From Zipacnadum sp036504235 (GTDB taxonomy: Bacteria; Armatimonadota; Zipacnadia; Zipacnadales; Zipacnadaceae), in assembly GCA_036504235.1 (NCBI GenBank), contig DASXVN010000046.1, positions 141,933 through 205,932 of the forward strand: 64,000 bases of DNA. Direction: 5' to 3'. The notes under the pieces were generated by a model. It made no database searches, was not told the origin of the DNA, and saw only the letters and a program-made list of their open reading frames with translations. Position numbers and translations under genes: made by a program. Below, one piece after another: positions 42,901-50,643 of the stretch; the first letter of the stretch is position 1; each line of letters opens with the position of its first letter.

Positions 42901-44113
42901 CCTCAAAGTAAGAGGTATTGGAGCGGCTGACCTTGGCTCCCGCAGTGCCCTCCAGGGTGAAAGTGCTGGTCACCATGCCCAGCGCGCCGGCGCTGAAGCC
43001 CGCCTCAATCGCCGAGGAAGCGCCCATCATCACCAGCAGGGGCGTGAGCGCCTCCTGCTGGATGCAGGAAAAGTGGTATTCGTGGGTCATGTGGCAGGTC
43101 TCGTCGGTGACGCGCACCGTCACCGGCACCAGCGGCGCCGGTTCCCCGCCGATAGTCGCGCCCAGCGACCACGGGGTGTCCTGGTTGAGGGCGCCGGCCG
43201 TCTTCATCGCGGACCCCATCTTGATGGAGTGCTCCAGGCTGGGGATGATGTCGTGAATCCAGGCGGTGGTGATGGGGAAGTCCACGGCGCCCAGCTTCAG
43301 CATAGGGTGGCCGAAAGCCAGCAGCCGGCCCTGATCCACATAGGTAACGGTGCCGATCCCGGTCATGTCTACGTCGCCGGAGATCAGTTGCACGCCCAGC
43401 GAGGACCCCGGCTCCAGCTTGGTCTCCACCGGATCGCGCATCGTGCCCGGCCCGGCCATCGGGGTGATCCCCCAGGGAGCCATGAATTTGCCCATTAGCT
43501 TGAGCATGTCCGGCGAAAAGCCGCTGCAGAACAGCAGCGGAGCGGTGGGCCGGAGGCTAATGGTGTGGTCGTCGACAAAGGCCGCTGTCGGCGCGGTCGC
43601 GATCTGCGCCCCGGTGACGAGGTGTCCATCCAGGAGCACCCCGGCGTGGGGCAGTTGGGCGGTCTTGACCGGAGCCGCGCCGGCCTGCTTATCCCAGGCG
43701 CGCAGCATGGAGTTGATGGTGGTGATGCCGCAGATCGGCTCCACGGTGAAGGGCCAGGAGAAGGCCAGGGCGCCGATCAGCCGCCCCTGCACGTAGATGG
43801 GGCTCCCGCTCATCCCGGCGATCACGCCGCTCTTGCGCTCCACTACGGGTCCGTCCAGCACCCGGGCCAGGATGATGTCCTCGCCCAGGTTGAAGTTCTG
43901 CACTACGCCCATGATTTCCAGGCGGAAGTCGCTGATGGTGGTGCCCTGGAAGACCGACCGCCCCGTGGCCTGCATGCCCCGCTGCACCTCGTCCACCGGC
44001 ATCATGGTCTTGGCGTTGAACAGGGGGGATAGGGGAGAGCCAGCCTGGCAGAGGCTGCCGGTCAGAATCAGAAGTAGTGCGGCCAGCCAGCTTCCGTTGC
44101 GTACCCTCTTCAT
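39947..44113 (-). CDS. secreted SpoIVB-like S55 peptidase fused to a beta-propeller
   Basis: The start at 44113 opens a signal peptide (MKRVRNGSWLAALLLILTGS) after GGAAAGGA; the frame extends upstream without a better start. The product is 1388 residues. Residues 35-300 carry the S55 hallmarks: VDEVQRGMQATGRSVFQGT, VIAGMSGSPIYVQGRLIGAL (candidate nucleophile Ser102) and GIGTVTYVDQGRLLAFGHPM (candidate His269). Residues about 640-800 are a Pro/Lys/Glu/Ala-rich disordered linker. Residues about 820-1130 are a beta-propeller with blades of the type DGTLYAGTGPEGVLYKISPE. Then come a jelly-roll-like unit and a fibronectin-like domain (LTWGTSDDDEDALSTYVYAR). Expected: a periplasmic or surface serine peptidase with a substrate-binding propeller. 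The target is unknown. Confidence 0.75.
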   Translation of the reverse strand: MKRVRNGSWLAALLLILTGSLCQAGSPLSPLFNAKTMMPVDEVQRGMQATGRSVFQGTTISDFRLEIMGVVQNFNLGEDIILARVLDGPVVERKSGVIAGMSGSPIYVQGRLIGALAFSWPFTVEPICGITTINSMLRAWDKQAGAAPVKTAQLPHAGVLLDGHLVTGAQIATAPTAAFVDDHTISLRPTAPLLFCSGFSPDMLKLMGKFMAPWGITPMAGPGTMRDPVETKLEPGSSLGVQLISGDVDMTGIGTVTYVDQGRLLAFGHPMLKLGAVDFPITTAWIHDIIPSLEHSIKMGSAMKTAGALNQDTPWSLGATIGGEPAPLVPVTVRVTDETCHMTHEYHFSCIQQEALTPLLVMMGASSAIEAGFSAGALGMVTSTFTLEGTAGAKVSRSNTSYFEGSPLQDLSREILEGVAMFRYNLYQPQGVKSVQIDASFRSTDETAMIERVYAEQAIAKAGEPLAVHVVVRPWGGQPLDKRILLDLPVDLPATNLEIGVCGGSLAPALRGHLGVLTPDYDTLEGMLHQWEKTEDNTQLLVMAAGAVAGMSVGGVRLPNLPQSVQALLTATVPLNLSEGFQEISVKEKLPWALYGGALLTVPVENRRGERPAAAATTPGKKPEGAAAPAKAESPATPPSEKPSMVWTAKPTAQSELELPAYPPPSLRWAAAGLRPDIAARLRGASPQQADGPEDQAGAGGKDTTVTPATPAPDATQTEEKPKKPDETAKPETSKPDEEKRTAEEGVGKVLRQPTEWSQSTQDDFKEGETHGTGIGSEGGVLLVPTFQRQAGLPDKTLLAATCAPDGTLYVSTDGGRLYRVKGDRPEQVCATGEFALTALAARPDGTILAGTTAPGRILQITPQGQSKLLCELPVTYIWSLLLAPDGTLYAGTGPEGVLYKISPEGKCTPLAKLPVNHIMALAWRGTDLVAGTAQEGGVYLVRADGQVQALQGTGDNDVTSVVVDAAGDLYAGTAPEGKVLRISPSGHATTVWEDTSTPVYALLPTAEGVLIGTASDGQVLLARSAEKTATVLTDSPVDFISKLVTAPNGQAYLLGNSPGMILGGTLTGAREGTYTSTVLDAERLAQWGKVTWDATLPDKTTLEVQCRSGNTADPVDGTWSAWSRPCANGGPAEVPASRYLQYRLHFSAPSAPAAAEVKRLTITYLPDNQRPKLTAKAPDPGSAVHGKVKLTWGTSDDDEDALSTYVYARSGAAEWKKLAGPLTATDYEWDTSELAGGRYQVRLVTDDRRSNPVGWLAQEALISDLLVDNASPTMLLKIAGADLKTGDLSGTALDEGSGVVSVAWKQAEDDNGEEAVWTAAAPGGLLFGAPLVSFTIARAQLPADAKAIIVRAIDAAGNYCDLQIDLATGEVTTPPEKPAKDETKAAG

Positions 44114-44278
44114 GACCCGTGGTCCTTTCCGACCGTAGTCTGCCCGCTGTGTCCGAGGGGCCACGGGGCATGTGCGCATAATTCCGCGCGGGGCCTGCGA
44201 AAGCCTTCTGACGCACCTGCGGGGCGTGGCGTTCCCGGCCAGGAACCGAGACGGAGCCGGAACGCCGGAGGTTCAGGC

Positions 44279-45436
44279 TCAGACCAGGCGGCTGAGCAGG
44301 CTGCGCTGCACGCCGATCGCGTCCTGGGGACAGGCCTCCATGCAGCAGAAGCACTCCAGGCAGCGGGCGCGATCAATGACCGCCTGGGCGCGCAGGCTGA
44401 TACAATGCGCCGGGCAGATCGCCGCGCACCGGCCGCACCGGGTGCAGAGCTTGCCGGCCACGCGCGGGCGCACGTAGATCAGCTTCCCGGCGGCCTGCCC
44501 CAGCCAGCGCGGGAAGTGCTCCGGTGGACGCGGGGCGGGTCGCAAGTGGCCGCGCAGGCTCGCCGGGTCAGCCCCTACTATTTCAATACGCTCCAAGTCG
44601 CCGCAGCCGTACCCGGCGGTGGCCGCCGCCACCGTAGTCGCAATCGAGCCGGGCGCAAAGCCGGCCAGCGACGCGGCCACGGCGTCCACCGCGACCGCAT
44701 CGGCCCCGGCGGCCAGCCAACCGAGCGGCTTGGCCGCGCCGTGGGTGGGCCCGGAGCCCTCCATCGCCACCACCGCGTCCACGAGCGAGACCTCCGGCGG
44801 GCGGGCGGCAAAGGTGTCCACGATCCCCTCGCTCAGCTCCCGCCCCGCCACCAGCGCGTGCAGGTCAATCCGCTGCCGGGGGGCGACCAGGCCGAACATG
44901 TTCTTCACCGCGCCGGTCAACACCGTCTGGGTGTGAGTTTTGAGCTTGGCGAGGTTGACCACCGCGTCCACCTCCGCCAGCCACGCGGAGAGTTGCGCCT
45001 CCCGAATCTGGTAGGGGTGGGGGACGGGGTAGGCCGCATAGCCCCGGCTGGCGGCCAGCGCCCACTCCACCGGCAAGTGCGCCAGGGCTTCGCGGTAGCC
45101 GGAGGAGGTAAAGACCTCGTCCGCCTGCTCCTTATGCACGTAGGCCGGCTGGTCGCAGACCAGCAGGGAGCAGCCCGCCTCATGGAGTATCTCGGCCACC
45201 ACGCGCAGGACTTGCGGGTGCGTGCAGATGGCAAACTCCGGCCCGCGCGGGTTCACCAGGTTGGGCTTGAGCATGACGCGTCGTCCGTCGCGCGCCACTT
45301 CGCCCCACGCGGGCAGGGCCGCCAGGGCCGAGGTCACGGCGGAACGCACGCGTGCGGGGTCATAGTCGGGGCAGGCGTGCAGCGCGACCAGCGCAGGGGG
45401 TGCGGCCGGATGGGTCGCCGAGAAGGTCTGGCTCAC
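44279..45436 (-). CDS. DUF362 protein with C-terminal 2[4Fe-4S] ferredoxin domain
   Basis: The product is 385 residues if the GTG at 45436 is used; a GTG at 45475 (398 residues) overlaps the -35 of the promoter described separately, so the shorter start is preferred. The DUF362 body includes VMLKPNLVNPRGPEFAICTH, VVNLAKLKTHTQTVLTGAVK and GSGPTHGAAKPLG. The C-terminus has two four-Cys cluster motifs, CTRCGRCAAICPAHC and CLECFCCMEACP. These proteins are thought to be redox or maturation factors, but their reaction is unsettled. Cytosolic. The gene is divergent from cofC, 62 bp apart. No downstream partner on the strand. Confidence 0.82.
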   Translation of the reverse strand: MSQTFSATHPAAPPALVALHACPDYDPARVRSAVTSALAALPAWGEVARDGRRVMLKPNLVNPRGPEFAICTHPQVLRVVAEILHEAGCSLLVCDQPAYVHKEQADEVFTSSGYREALAHLPVEWALAASRGYAAYPVPHPYQIREAQLSAWLAEVDAVVNLAKLKTHTQTVLTGAVKNMFGLVAPRQRIDLHALVAGRELSEGIVDTFAARPPEVSLVDAVVAMEGSGPTHGAAKPLGWLAAGADAVAVDAVAASLAGFAPGSIATTVAAATAGYGCGDLERIEIVGADPASLRGHLRPAPRPPEHFPRWLGQAAGKLIYVRPRVAGKLCTRCGRCAAICPAHCISLRAQAVIDRARCLECFCCMEACPQDAIGVQRSLLSRLV

Positions 45437-45446
45437 AGCGCCGCTC

Positions 45447-45475
45447 AATATAGCACACAACCGGCCTACTGTCAC
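45447..45475 (-). promoter_or_regulatory. promoter of the DUF362 gene, apparently leaderless
   Basis: Read on the minus strand: GTGACA (45475-45470), 17-bp spacer, TATATT (45452-45447) with an extended TGC before the -10. Only 10 nt separate the -10 from the GTG at 45436, so the mRNA would begin about 3 nt before the start codon, with no Shine-Dalgarno. Confidence 0.6.
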
Positions 45476-45498
45476 TCGGCTCGCTCCCGGGAGGGTGG

Positions 45499-46182
45499 AT
45501 GGCGCAGCGCACGCAATATCGCGTTCTGATCCCCCAGAAGGACCTCGCCGGCGCCAAGACGCGCCTGCGGGCCGTCCTGAGCGCTGCGGACCGCCACTAC
45601 CTCACCCTGGCCCTGCTGCGCCGCACCCTGGAAGTCTGCGCCCAGCTCCCCGCTTCCGGCGGTCTGCTAGTCAGCGGACCCTCGGAGTTGGCCGAGCTGG
45701 TCGCGAGCGTGGGGGCGACACTGCTGCCCGGGGGCCGCGCCGGGATGCGCCGCGACATCACCGAGGCTGCCCGCGTCGCGGCGAGCGGCGACCACGCCCT
45801 GCTCATCGTCTCCGGCGACATGCCGCTGGTTAACCTCCCCGATCTGGAGCGCGTGTTGGCGGAATGGCGGGCCGGGCGGGAGGTCGTCCTGGTCCCTGAC
45901 CACCGCCGCCGGGGCACCAATGTCATGCTGGTGGACCGCCCTGAGGCCTTCCCCTACGCCTTCGGCGGCGCGCTGCTGGGGGGTAGTTTCGAGGCTCACT
46001 TCAACACCGCGGAGGGCCTGGACCTGTCCGTTGCGGTGGTGGAGTCGCCCGCCCTGGCTTTGGACCTCGATCTTCCCGCTGATCTGGCGCGATTCCTGCT
46101 GCAAGCTCCGGACGATCCGCTGGCCCAGTTCTGCCGCGAGCGAGCCCGCGAGAAATTCCTGCCCGACACGCCCCGGGACTGA
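45499..46182 (+). CDS. cofC: 2-phospho-L-lactate (or phosphoenolpyruvate) guanylyltransferase
   Basis: The product is 227 residues, ATG behind GGGAGGGTGG. It has the CofC/FbiD pattern: VLIPQKDLAGAKTRLRAVL (nucleotide-binding loop), LLIVSGDMPLVNLPDLERVL (metal-binding GDMP), VLVPDHRRRGTNVML, YAFGGALLGGSFEAH and ALDLDLPADLARFL. It activates 2-phospholactate or PEP with GTP for coenzyme F420 synthesis in the cytosol. Its presence implies F420 use in this organism. Other F420 genes (cofD, cofE, fbiC) are not within the window. It is divergent from the DUF362 gene; a shared intergenic region of 62 bp separates them. The next gene has its own promoter starting within 15 bp of this stop. Confidence 0.87.
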   Translation: MAQRTQYRVLIPQKDLAGAKTRLRAVLSAADRHYLTLALLRRTLEVCAQLPASGGLLVSGPSELAELVASVGATLLPGGRAGMRRDITEAARVAASGDHALLIVSGDMPLVNLPDLERVLAEWRAGREVVLVPDHRRRGTNVMLVDRPEAFPYAFGGALLGGSFEAHFNTAEGLDLSVAVVESPALALDLDLPADLARFLLQAPDDPLAQFCRERAREKFLPDTPRD

Positions 46183-46190
46183 ACTATTGC

Positions 46191-46219
46191 TTGGCATCGT
46201 CCGTAAAAGAGGGTATAAT
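46191..46219 (+). promoter_or_regulatory. strong sigma70 promoter of the outer-membrane barrel gene
   Basis: TTGGCA (46191-46196), a 17-bp spacer and a perfect TATAAT (46214-46219). This is the best consensus promoter in the window. Transcription should start near 46226, leaving a leader of about 68 nt before the GTG at 46294. Confidence 0.85.
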
Positions 46220-46293
46220 CATCGCGCCGCGAGTTGGGTCGCGGCCTCGTCAGAAAAAAGCTCTCTCCCGATGCAACTTCCGGGAGGACCAGA

Positions 46294-49080
46294 GTGTCAA
46301 AGACCGCACAGGAAGACTATAAGGGTGGAGTGCTCGTTTTCCCGATGCCCAGGTTGACTACCGCCACAATCTGCGCACTACTACTGCTGATCTGCGGCAG
46401 TTCCGGTCTACTCGCCGAGTCCTTGGTGAGTCAGTCGGCGCCGGAGTCGTTTTCCGCTGCTCAGGGAATCGCCGCCTCGCCCTCGCTAGTCCCCACCCGC
46501 AGCGCCCTGGAGTCGGTCATGTCGGCGGATGGCAAGTGGGCGCAGGGCGCCAACACCGGCGACCTCGGCAACAGCAACCTTAGCCTCGCCTTCGGCGGCG
46601 GCCTGAGCATGTCTCGCGCCGTGCGCAACTCCATGACCACGCTGCAGGGCGCCCCCCTGAACACGGGCCTGGTCCAGAACCTCACCGATACCCTGAGTCT
46701 GGCCCTCGGCGCGCGTACGCAGTTCAGCTTTTCCCGTCAGCTAGACACTACCCAGAATCTTCTGTCCGATATGGTGGCCGGCAGCGAGACGCGCAAGATG
46801 GGGCTCACGCAGGGCTTCGGCTCGGGCGCCACGGCCGGCTCCTTCAGCTTCGAGCGGGGCTGGGCCACCGCCCTCAGCGGCAACTCCCTGGTCAAAACCA
46901 ATATCCAGAGCATGGGCCTCACGACCGGCCTGGGTCATGGGCTCAGCTTGACCAGCAAATTCAACCAACAGTGGGACGGGCAGCAGTTCGGCAACAGCAG
47001 CAACGCCTTCGAGGCCGGCTTGGGGATGGCCCTCAGCGGCGGCCAGGGCGCGCTGTCTTTCGCCAGCACCGATACCACCGCCGGCCTGCACCGGAGCGGC
47101 AGCGACCTGATCAAGCTCGCTGCGCCCTTCGCGATGTTCGGCGGCAAAGCAAACTTCGCGACTACGCGCAAGGTCTCGTACGCCGACGCCAGCCAGGTGG
47201 CGGACGACCTCACCACTCTGGCGTTGCCCCTACCCGGCGGCCTCGCTTTCAGCGGCAACCTGCACGAGGTGGCCTCCTCGGTCCCCGGTGGGCAGATGCT
47301 GCACGATCAGGGCTGGGCCCTGGACTTCCCCTCCTTCTTCGGTAAGAAGGGCCACTTCGATACTCAACGCCTCAACCAGAACCAAACCGGGCTGGTCAAG
47401 GCGCTTTCCGTTGACAATCTGGTCCTCCCGCTGGGGTTCGTGGACCACAAGGGAATCCTGGAGTACCACGCCAAGGACGAGGTCACGAACGGCCAGACGG
47501 TGCGCACCACCTCCGGGCAGTTCGCCACGCCGCTGCCCCTAGCCGGCAACCAGGCGACCCTGGCGTACACTATGAAGGACAACCAGGCCGCCGGCGCTGC
47601 TCGCCTCTGGGAGAACGCGCTGGCTGCCTTCGTGCCGGTCAAGATGTTCGGCGACACCAGCCGCCTCGACTACCGCACCAGCACTTCGAGCAATGCCGGG
47701 GTCGTAACGCGAGACACTCTCTTGTCGCTGGGCTTGGTGCTGACTTCCTGGCGCAAGGGCGTCTTCTTCAACCAGTCCTACGAGAGCCTTTCCACCGCTG
47801 GCGTGGACAGCACGGTGCTGACCAGTGTCTTTGGCACTCCCTGGCGGGGATTTGGCACCTCGGGCGACTTCAAGCAGCAGTACATCACGACCCAGTTTGC
47901 CACCGGTACGCAGGAGCGGCTGGTTAGCGATCTGAGTGCGGTCGTCAACCATGAGCGCTTCACCCTACAGCGCGACCTGATCAACTCCAATAACGGTGGA
48001 GTGTCGCAGGTGCGGGACATGTTGGCCTTGCAGACGCCGCGCTTCCAGCTCTTTACTCCCCGGGCCACCTTTGCGGTGGGCCGGACCCAGATCTCGGATA
48101 CGGCCAATCCCGACACCACGACCACCACCGTGGACGTCAGCGCTCAGCCCGCCAAGAGCGTGACCATCGCCGCGCGAATGCAGCAAAACACGGCGGACCC
48201 CGGCACCGATCTGACCACGCAGCAAGTGGTCACCTCCGTGGCCCTCGGGCCCCGCGCTTCTCTGCAAGGGCGCATGGAGTCGCGCGACCAGAGTGATCAG
48301 GTCTCCCAGACCACGCTGCGGTCGGTGCAGTTCAAGTCGGAGAAGGCCGGCGCCACCGGACTGGGGCTATTGGTCGGCTACGCCAACTGGGACCAGCCCG
48401 GCGCGACGACGGCCAGCGACGGCGAGGATGTGCAGGTGACCGTGGGCGATCCTGCGAAGGGTCTCTCGGTAGCCGCGCAGGTCACGGGCTACGACGCCAC
48501 CAACCTTACGCCCTACGTGGACCCGCTGGTCAAGATCTCAGTCAGCCACGGCCAGCCCTCCGGCCTGAACGTGAAGGTCGCCTACGGTGACCAAGCCGGT
48601 CAGATCGCTCCGCAGCGCAGTTGCGCCTTGGGCATGCCCGCGTTAGGCGGTAGTGTCCAGTTGGCCTACGCGCAGAATCCCATGGATCGGTTCAACAAGA
48701 CCATCCTGCTGGCGGACCGCTACGATGCCAGCCTACAGCGCTCCGTGGCTGGGCTGGACCTGAAGCTGGACTATCGCGTCTACGACTTCCGCGAGGCCAC
48801 GGCCGTAAACAGCGGGCAGCAGTTCTACCGGCTGCAGCTGGCCGGCGGTGCCGAGAACCAGGGCGGCAAGCTCGCTCTGGGCTACAGCATGGGCGATTTT
48901 GTGCCCCAGCCCGACCCGAACACCGCCGTGTCCTCGACCGTCCTGGACCTGTCGTACAGCCGGCGCTGGGCTGACAATGGCCGCTTTATCGTCACCCTGC
49001 AGCGCAACACCCCGCCCACCAGCAGCACGCAGCTTCAGGAGTCCATGACGGGGCGGCTGGAGTACAGCGCCGTCTTCTAG
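46294..49080 (+). CDS. predicted outer-membrane beta-barrel protein
   Basis: The start at GTG 46294 is chosen because GGAGG (46283-46287) is 6 nt upstream. An ATG at 46345 would begin directly at the signal peptide MPRLTTATICALLLLICGSS but lacks a well-spaced ribosome site. From the GTG the product is 928 residues. After cleavage the protein is almost wholly alternating amphipathic beta strands (TLSLALGARTQFSFSRQLDT, GKLALGYSMGDFVPQPDPNT, ARMQQNTADPGTDLTTQQVV), rich in Ser, Thr, Gly and Asn, and poor in Cys. It ends in GRLEYSAVF; a terminal Phe is the BAM recognition signal of outer-membrane barrels. No family is recognised. The strong own promoter suggests abundant expression, as for a major porin or surface protein. 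Confidence 0.65.
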   Translation: MSKTAQEDYKGGVLVFPMPRLTTATICALLLLICGSSGLLAESLVSQSAPESFSAAQGIAASPSLVPTRSALESVMSADGKWAQGANTGDLGNSNLSLAFGGGLSMSRAVRNSMTTLQGAPLNTGLVQNLTDTLSLALGARTQFSFSRQLDTTQNLLSDMVAGSETRKMGLTQGFGSGATAGSFSFERGWATALSGNSLVKTNIQSMGLTTGLGHGLSLTSKFNQQWDGQQFGNSSNAFEAGLGMALSGGQGALSFASTDTTAGLHRSGSDLIKLAAPFAMFGGKANFATTRKVSYADASQVADDLTTLALPLPGGLAFSGNLHEVASSVPGGQMLHDQGWALDFPSFFGKKGHFDTQRLNQNQTGLVKALSVDNLVLPLGFVDHKGILEYHAKDEVTNGQTVRTTSGQFATPLPLAGNQATLAYTMKDNQAAGAARLWENALAAFVPVKMFGDTSRLDYRTSTSSNAGVVTRDTLLSLGLVLTSWRKGVFFNQSYESLSTAGVDSTVLTSVFGTPWRGFGTSGDFKQQYITTQFATGTQERLVSDLSAVVNHERFTLQRDLINSNNGGVSQVRDMLALQTPRFQLFTPRATFAVGRTQISDTANPDTTTTTVDVSAQPAKSVTIAARMQQNTADPGTDLTTQQVVTSVALGPRASLQGRMESRDQSDQVSQTTLRSVQFKSEKAGATGLGLLVGYANWDQPGATTASDGEDVQVTVGDPAKGLSVAAQVTGYDATNLTPYVDPLVKISVSHGQPSGLNVKVAYGDQAGQIAPQRSCALGMPALGGSVQLAYAQNPMDRFNKTILLADRYDASLQRSVAGLDLKLDYRVYDFREATAVNSGQQFYRLQLAGGAENQGGKLALGYSMGDFVPQPDPNTAVSSTVLDLSYSRRWADNGRFIVTLQRNTPPTSSTQLQESMTGRLEYSAVF

Positions 49081-49138
49081 CGCGGCGGCTCGCCCTCGCT
49101 GGCTCTCACCGCTGAATCCCGGCCCCGGAGGTATCGCT

Positions 49139-49522
49139 GTGACCACCCCGCTTGTCTGCCCCTATCGCTACCTACTCAAGGGCCGCACCTTCTGTTCGCT
49201 GGCCGTGGAGGAATCACGCTATGCGCAGAGCGAGGTCATCCCGCCCACCTGCGCAGCCTGCCCGATTCCCGAGCTGATCCGCGAGCATGCCTGCGGGCGC
49301 TTCAGCCTGGGGGTGCAGATCAGCGTGTACGGGGGGCGGCAGGTGGTGGAAATGCACTACGTGAGCTGCGAGGTGACCGTGGAGCGCCTGCTGGAGGTGG
49401 ACGGCTGCACCGCCCAAGCGTGCCCCTACTGGGAGGCGTTTGACGAGGAAGCGGCCCGCCGGATCGCCGAGCAGGCGCGCGAGCGCCAGTTGGAGCGCGA
49501 GGGGCAGTCCCACCAGTCCTAG
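49139..49522 (+). CDS. small Cys-rich protein, possible metal or Fe-S binding
   Basis: The product is 127 residues, GTG start with GGAGGT (49127-49132). Eight Cys residues are at 7, 19, 38, 41, 52, 77, 90 and 95, including a CAAC pair and a CTAQAC pair; the body ends in a charged helix (EEAARRIAEQARERQLEREG). The pattern suggests a zinc or Fe-S centre. The phrase PPTCAACPIPELIREHACGR is distinctive, but I do not recognise the family. No signal peptide, so cytosolic. The stop overlaps by 4 bp the stop of the converging gene on the other strand. Confidence 0.65.
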   Translation: MTTPLVCPYRYLLKGRTFCSLAVEESRYAQSEVIPPTCAACPIPELIREHACGRFSLGVQISVYGGRQVVEMHYVSCEVTVERLLEVDGCTAQACPYWEAFDEEAARRIAEQARERQLEREGQSHQS

Positions 49523-50643
49523 GGCCGGACCGCCACCGCCTGCGCGCGGGTCCCCGAGTGCTTCACCACGGTCAGCTCCATCAGGCTCGTGTCGCCGGCT
49601 TGCGGGCGTACCTCGTAGGCCAGCCGGTTGCCCTCCGTACGGGCCACCGGCGTGGGGCTGGTCAGCTCCCAGGCGGCGGTCGTCATCTCCCACAGCCGCA
49701 CCGTGATTGCCTCGGGCGTGTAGTTGCGGACCTCCAGGCGGTACTCCTCGGTCAGGTCGGAGCCGGTGACCTGGCGCAGCGTGTCGAAATCCACCACCGT
49801 CTTCGCCTCCCGCACCAGCGTCCGGCGCACCACCACGTCGGCGGTGTCGCGCAGCGCAATGGCTACTTTGCCCTGCGCTGGCCCGGGCAGGGGCCCGACC
49901 GCCAGCGGCAGCCGCTCGGCCGTCACCGGGTCGGCCACGCTCAGGTCGCCCGGAGCGAGCGCGCCCCAGGTGGCCAGTTGCGCCGGGGTCAGCGCCAGTT
50001 CCAGCCTCTCATGCACCGCCCCGCCGTCATACTCATACACGCGCTCCCCGGCCAGGTCCGCCAGGACCGCCACTTCCTCCACGCGCTCCACTCCCGGCGG
50101 CAGCACCAGCGCGCCGTGGGTTCGGAACGCCGCCGGTCCCAGGGCTCCCGCCGCCCCGGCCATCGCGTACTCCGCGCCCGCCAATGCCAGCGGCTGGGGC
50201 AGACCATTGGTCAGGCGCAGGAAGACGCGCAGGGACCCGTGGCCGTCCTCCCAGTCGAGGCGATAGGACAACTTGGTGGTGAGTTGGGGCAGGTCATAGA
50301 AGATCGCCATTTGGTAGTCGCCGGCCGCGTCGGCTGCCACGGTCCAGGCGCGGCCCCCCAGCGTTGGTTCCTCGCGCCAGCGCACCACCCGCGCCCCGGC
50401 GGGGGTCAGGGTGAGCGTGTCGACTTTTGCGGGCAGATCAGGACCCCAGCCGACCAGCTCCGTCTCTCCGGCAGGCAGATGCACGCTGAATATCTCGATG
50501 ATCTTGGTGATCCCGCCCGGTGTGCAGACCGCGGTGCGCGGCTGACCCTCCCGGCCCACCACCAAAAGCGGCGCGGCCGCTTCGGCGGAGGGGAGCAGCG
50601 TGAGCAGGACTAGACTGGCGGCTAGGGCAACGTGAAAGCGCAT
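49519..50643 (-). CDS. secreted DUF4139-like protein
   Basis: The product is 374 residues with signal peptide MRFHVALAASLVLLTLLPSA. Residues about 100-240 form a beta-rich domain with YQMAIFYDLPQLTTKLSYRL and GSLRVFLRLTNGL. The C-terminal 110 residues (LTEEYRLEVRNYTPEAITVR, then a stretch ending SLMELTVVKHSG) resemble the DUF4139 Ig-like domain of proteins annotated as mucoidy inhibitors. The start at 50643 lies 22 nt inside the end of the upstream esterase gene, so translation is coupled. Role unknown, probably extracytoplasmic. Confidence 0.55.
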   Translation of the reverse strand: MRFHVALAASLVLLTLLPSAEAAAPLLVVGREGQPRTAVCTPGGITKIIEIFSVHLPAGETELVGWGPDLPAKVDTLTLTPAGARVVRWREEPTLGGRAWTVAADAAGDYQMAIFYDLPQLTTKLSYRLDWEDGHGSLRVFLRLTNGLPQPLALAGAEYAMAGAAGALGPAAFRTHGALVLPPGVERVEEVAVLADLAGERVYEYDGGAVHERLELALTPAQLATWGALAPGDLSVADPVTAERLPLAVGPLPGPAQGKVAIALRDTADVVVRRTLVREAKTVVDFDTLRQVTGSDLTEEYRLEVRNYTPEAITVRLWEMTTAAWELTSPTPVARTEGNRLAYEVRPQAGDTSLMELTVVKHSGTRAQAVAVRP

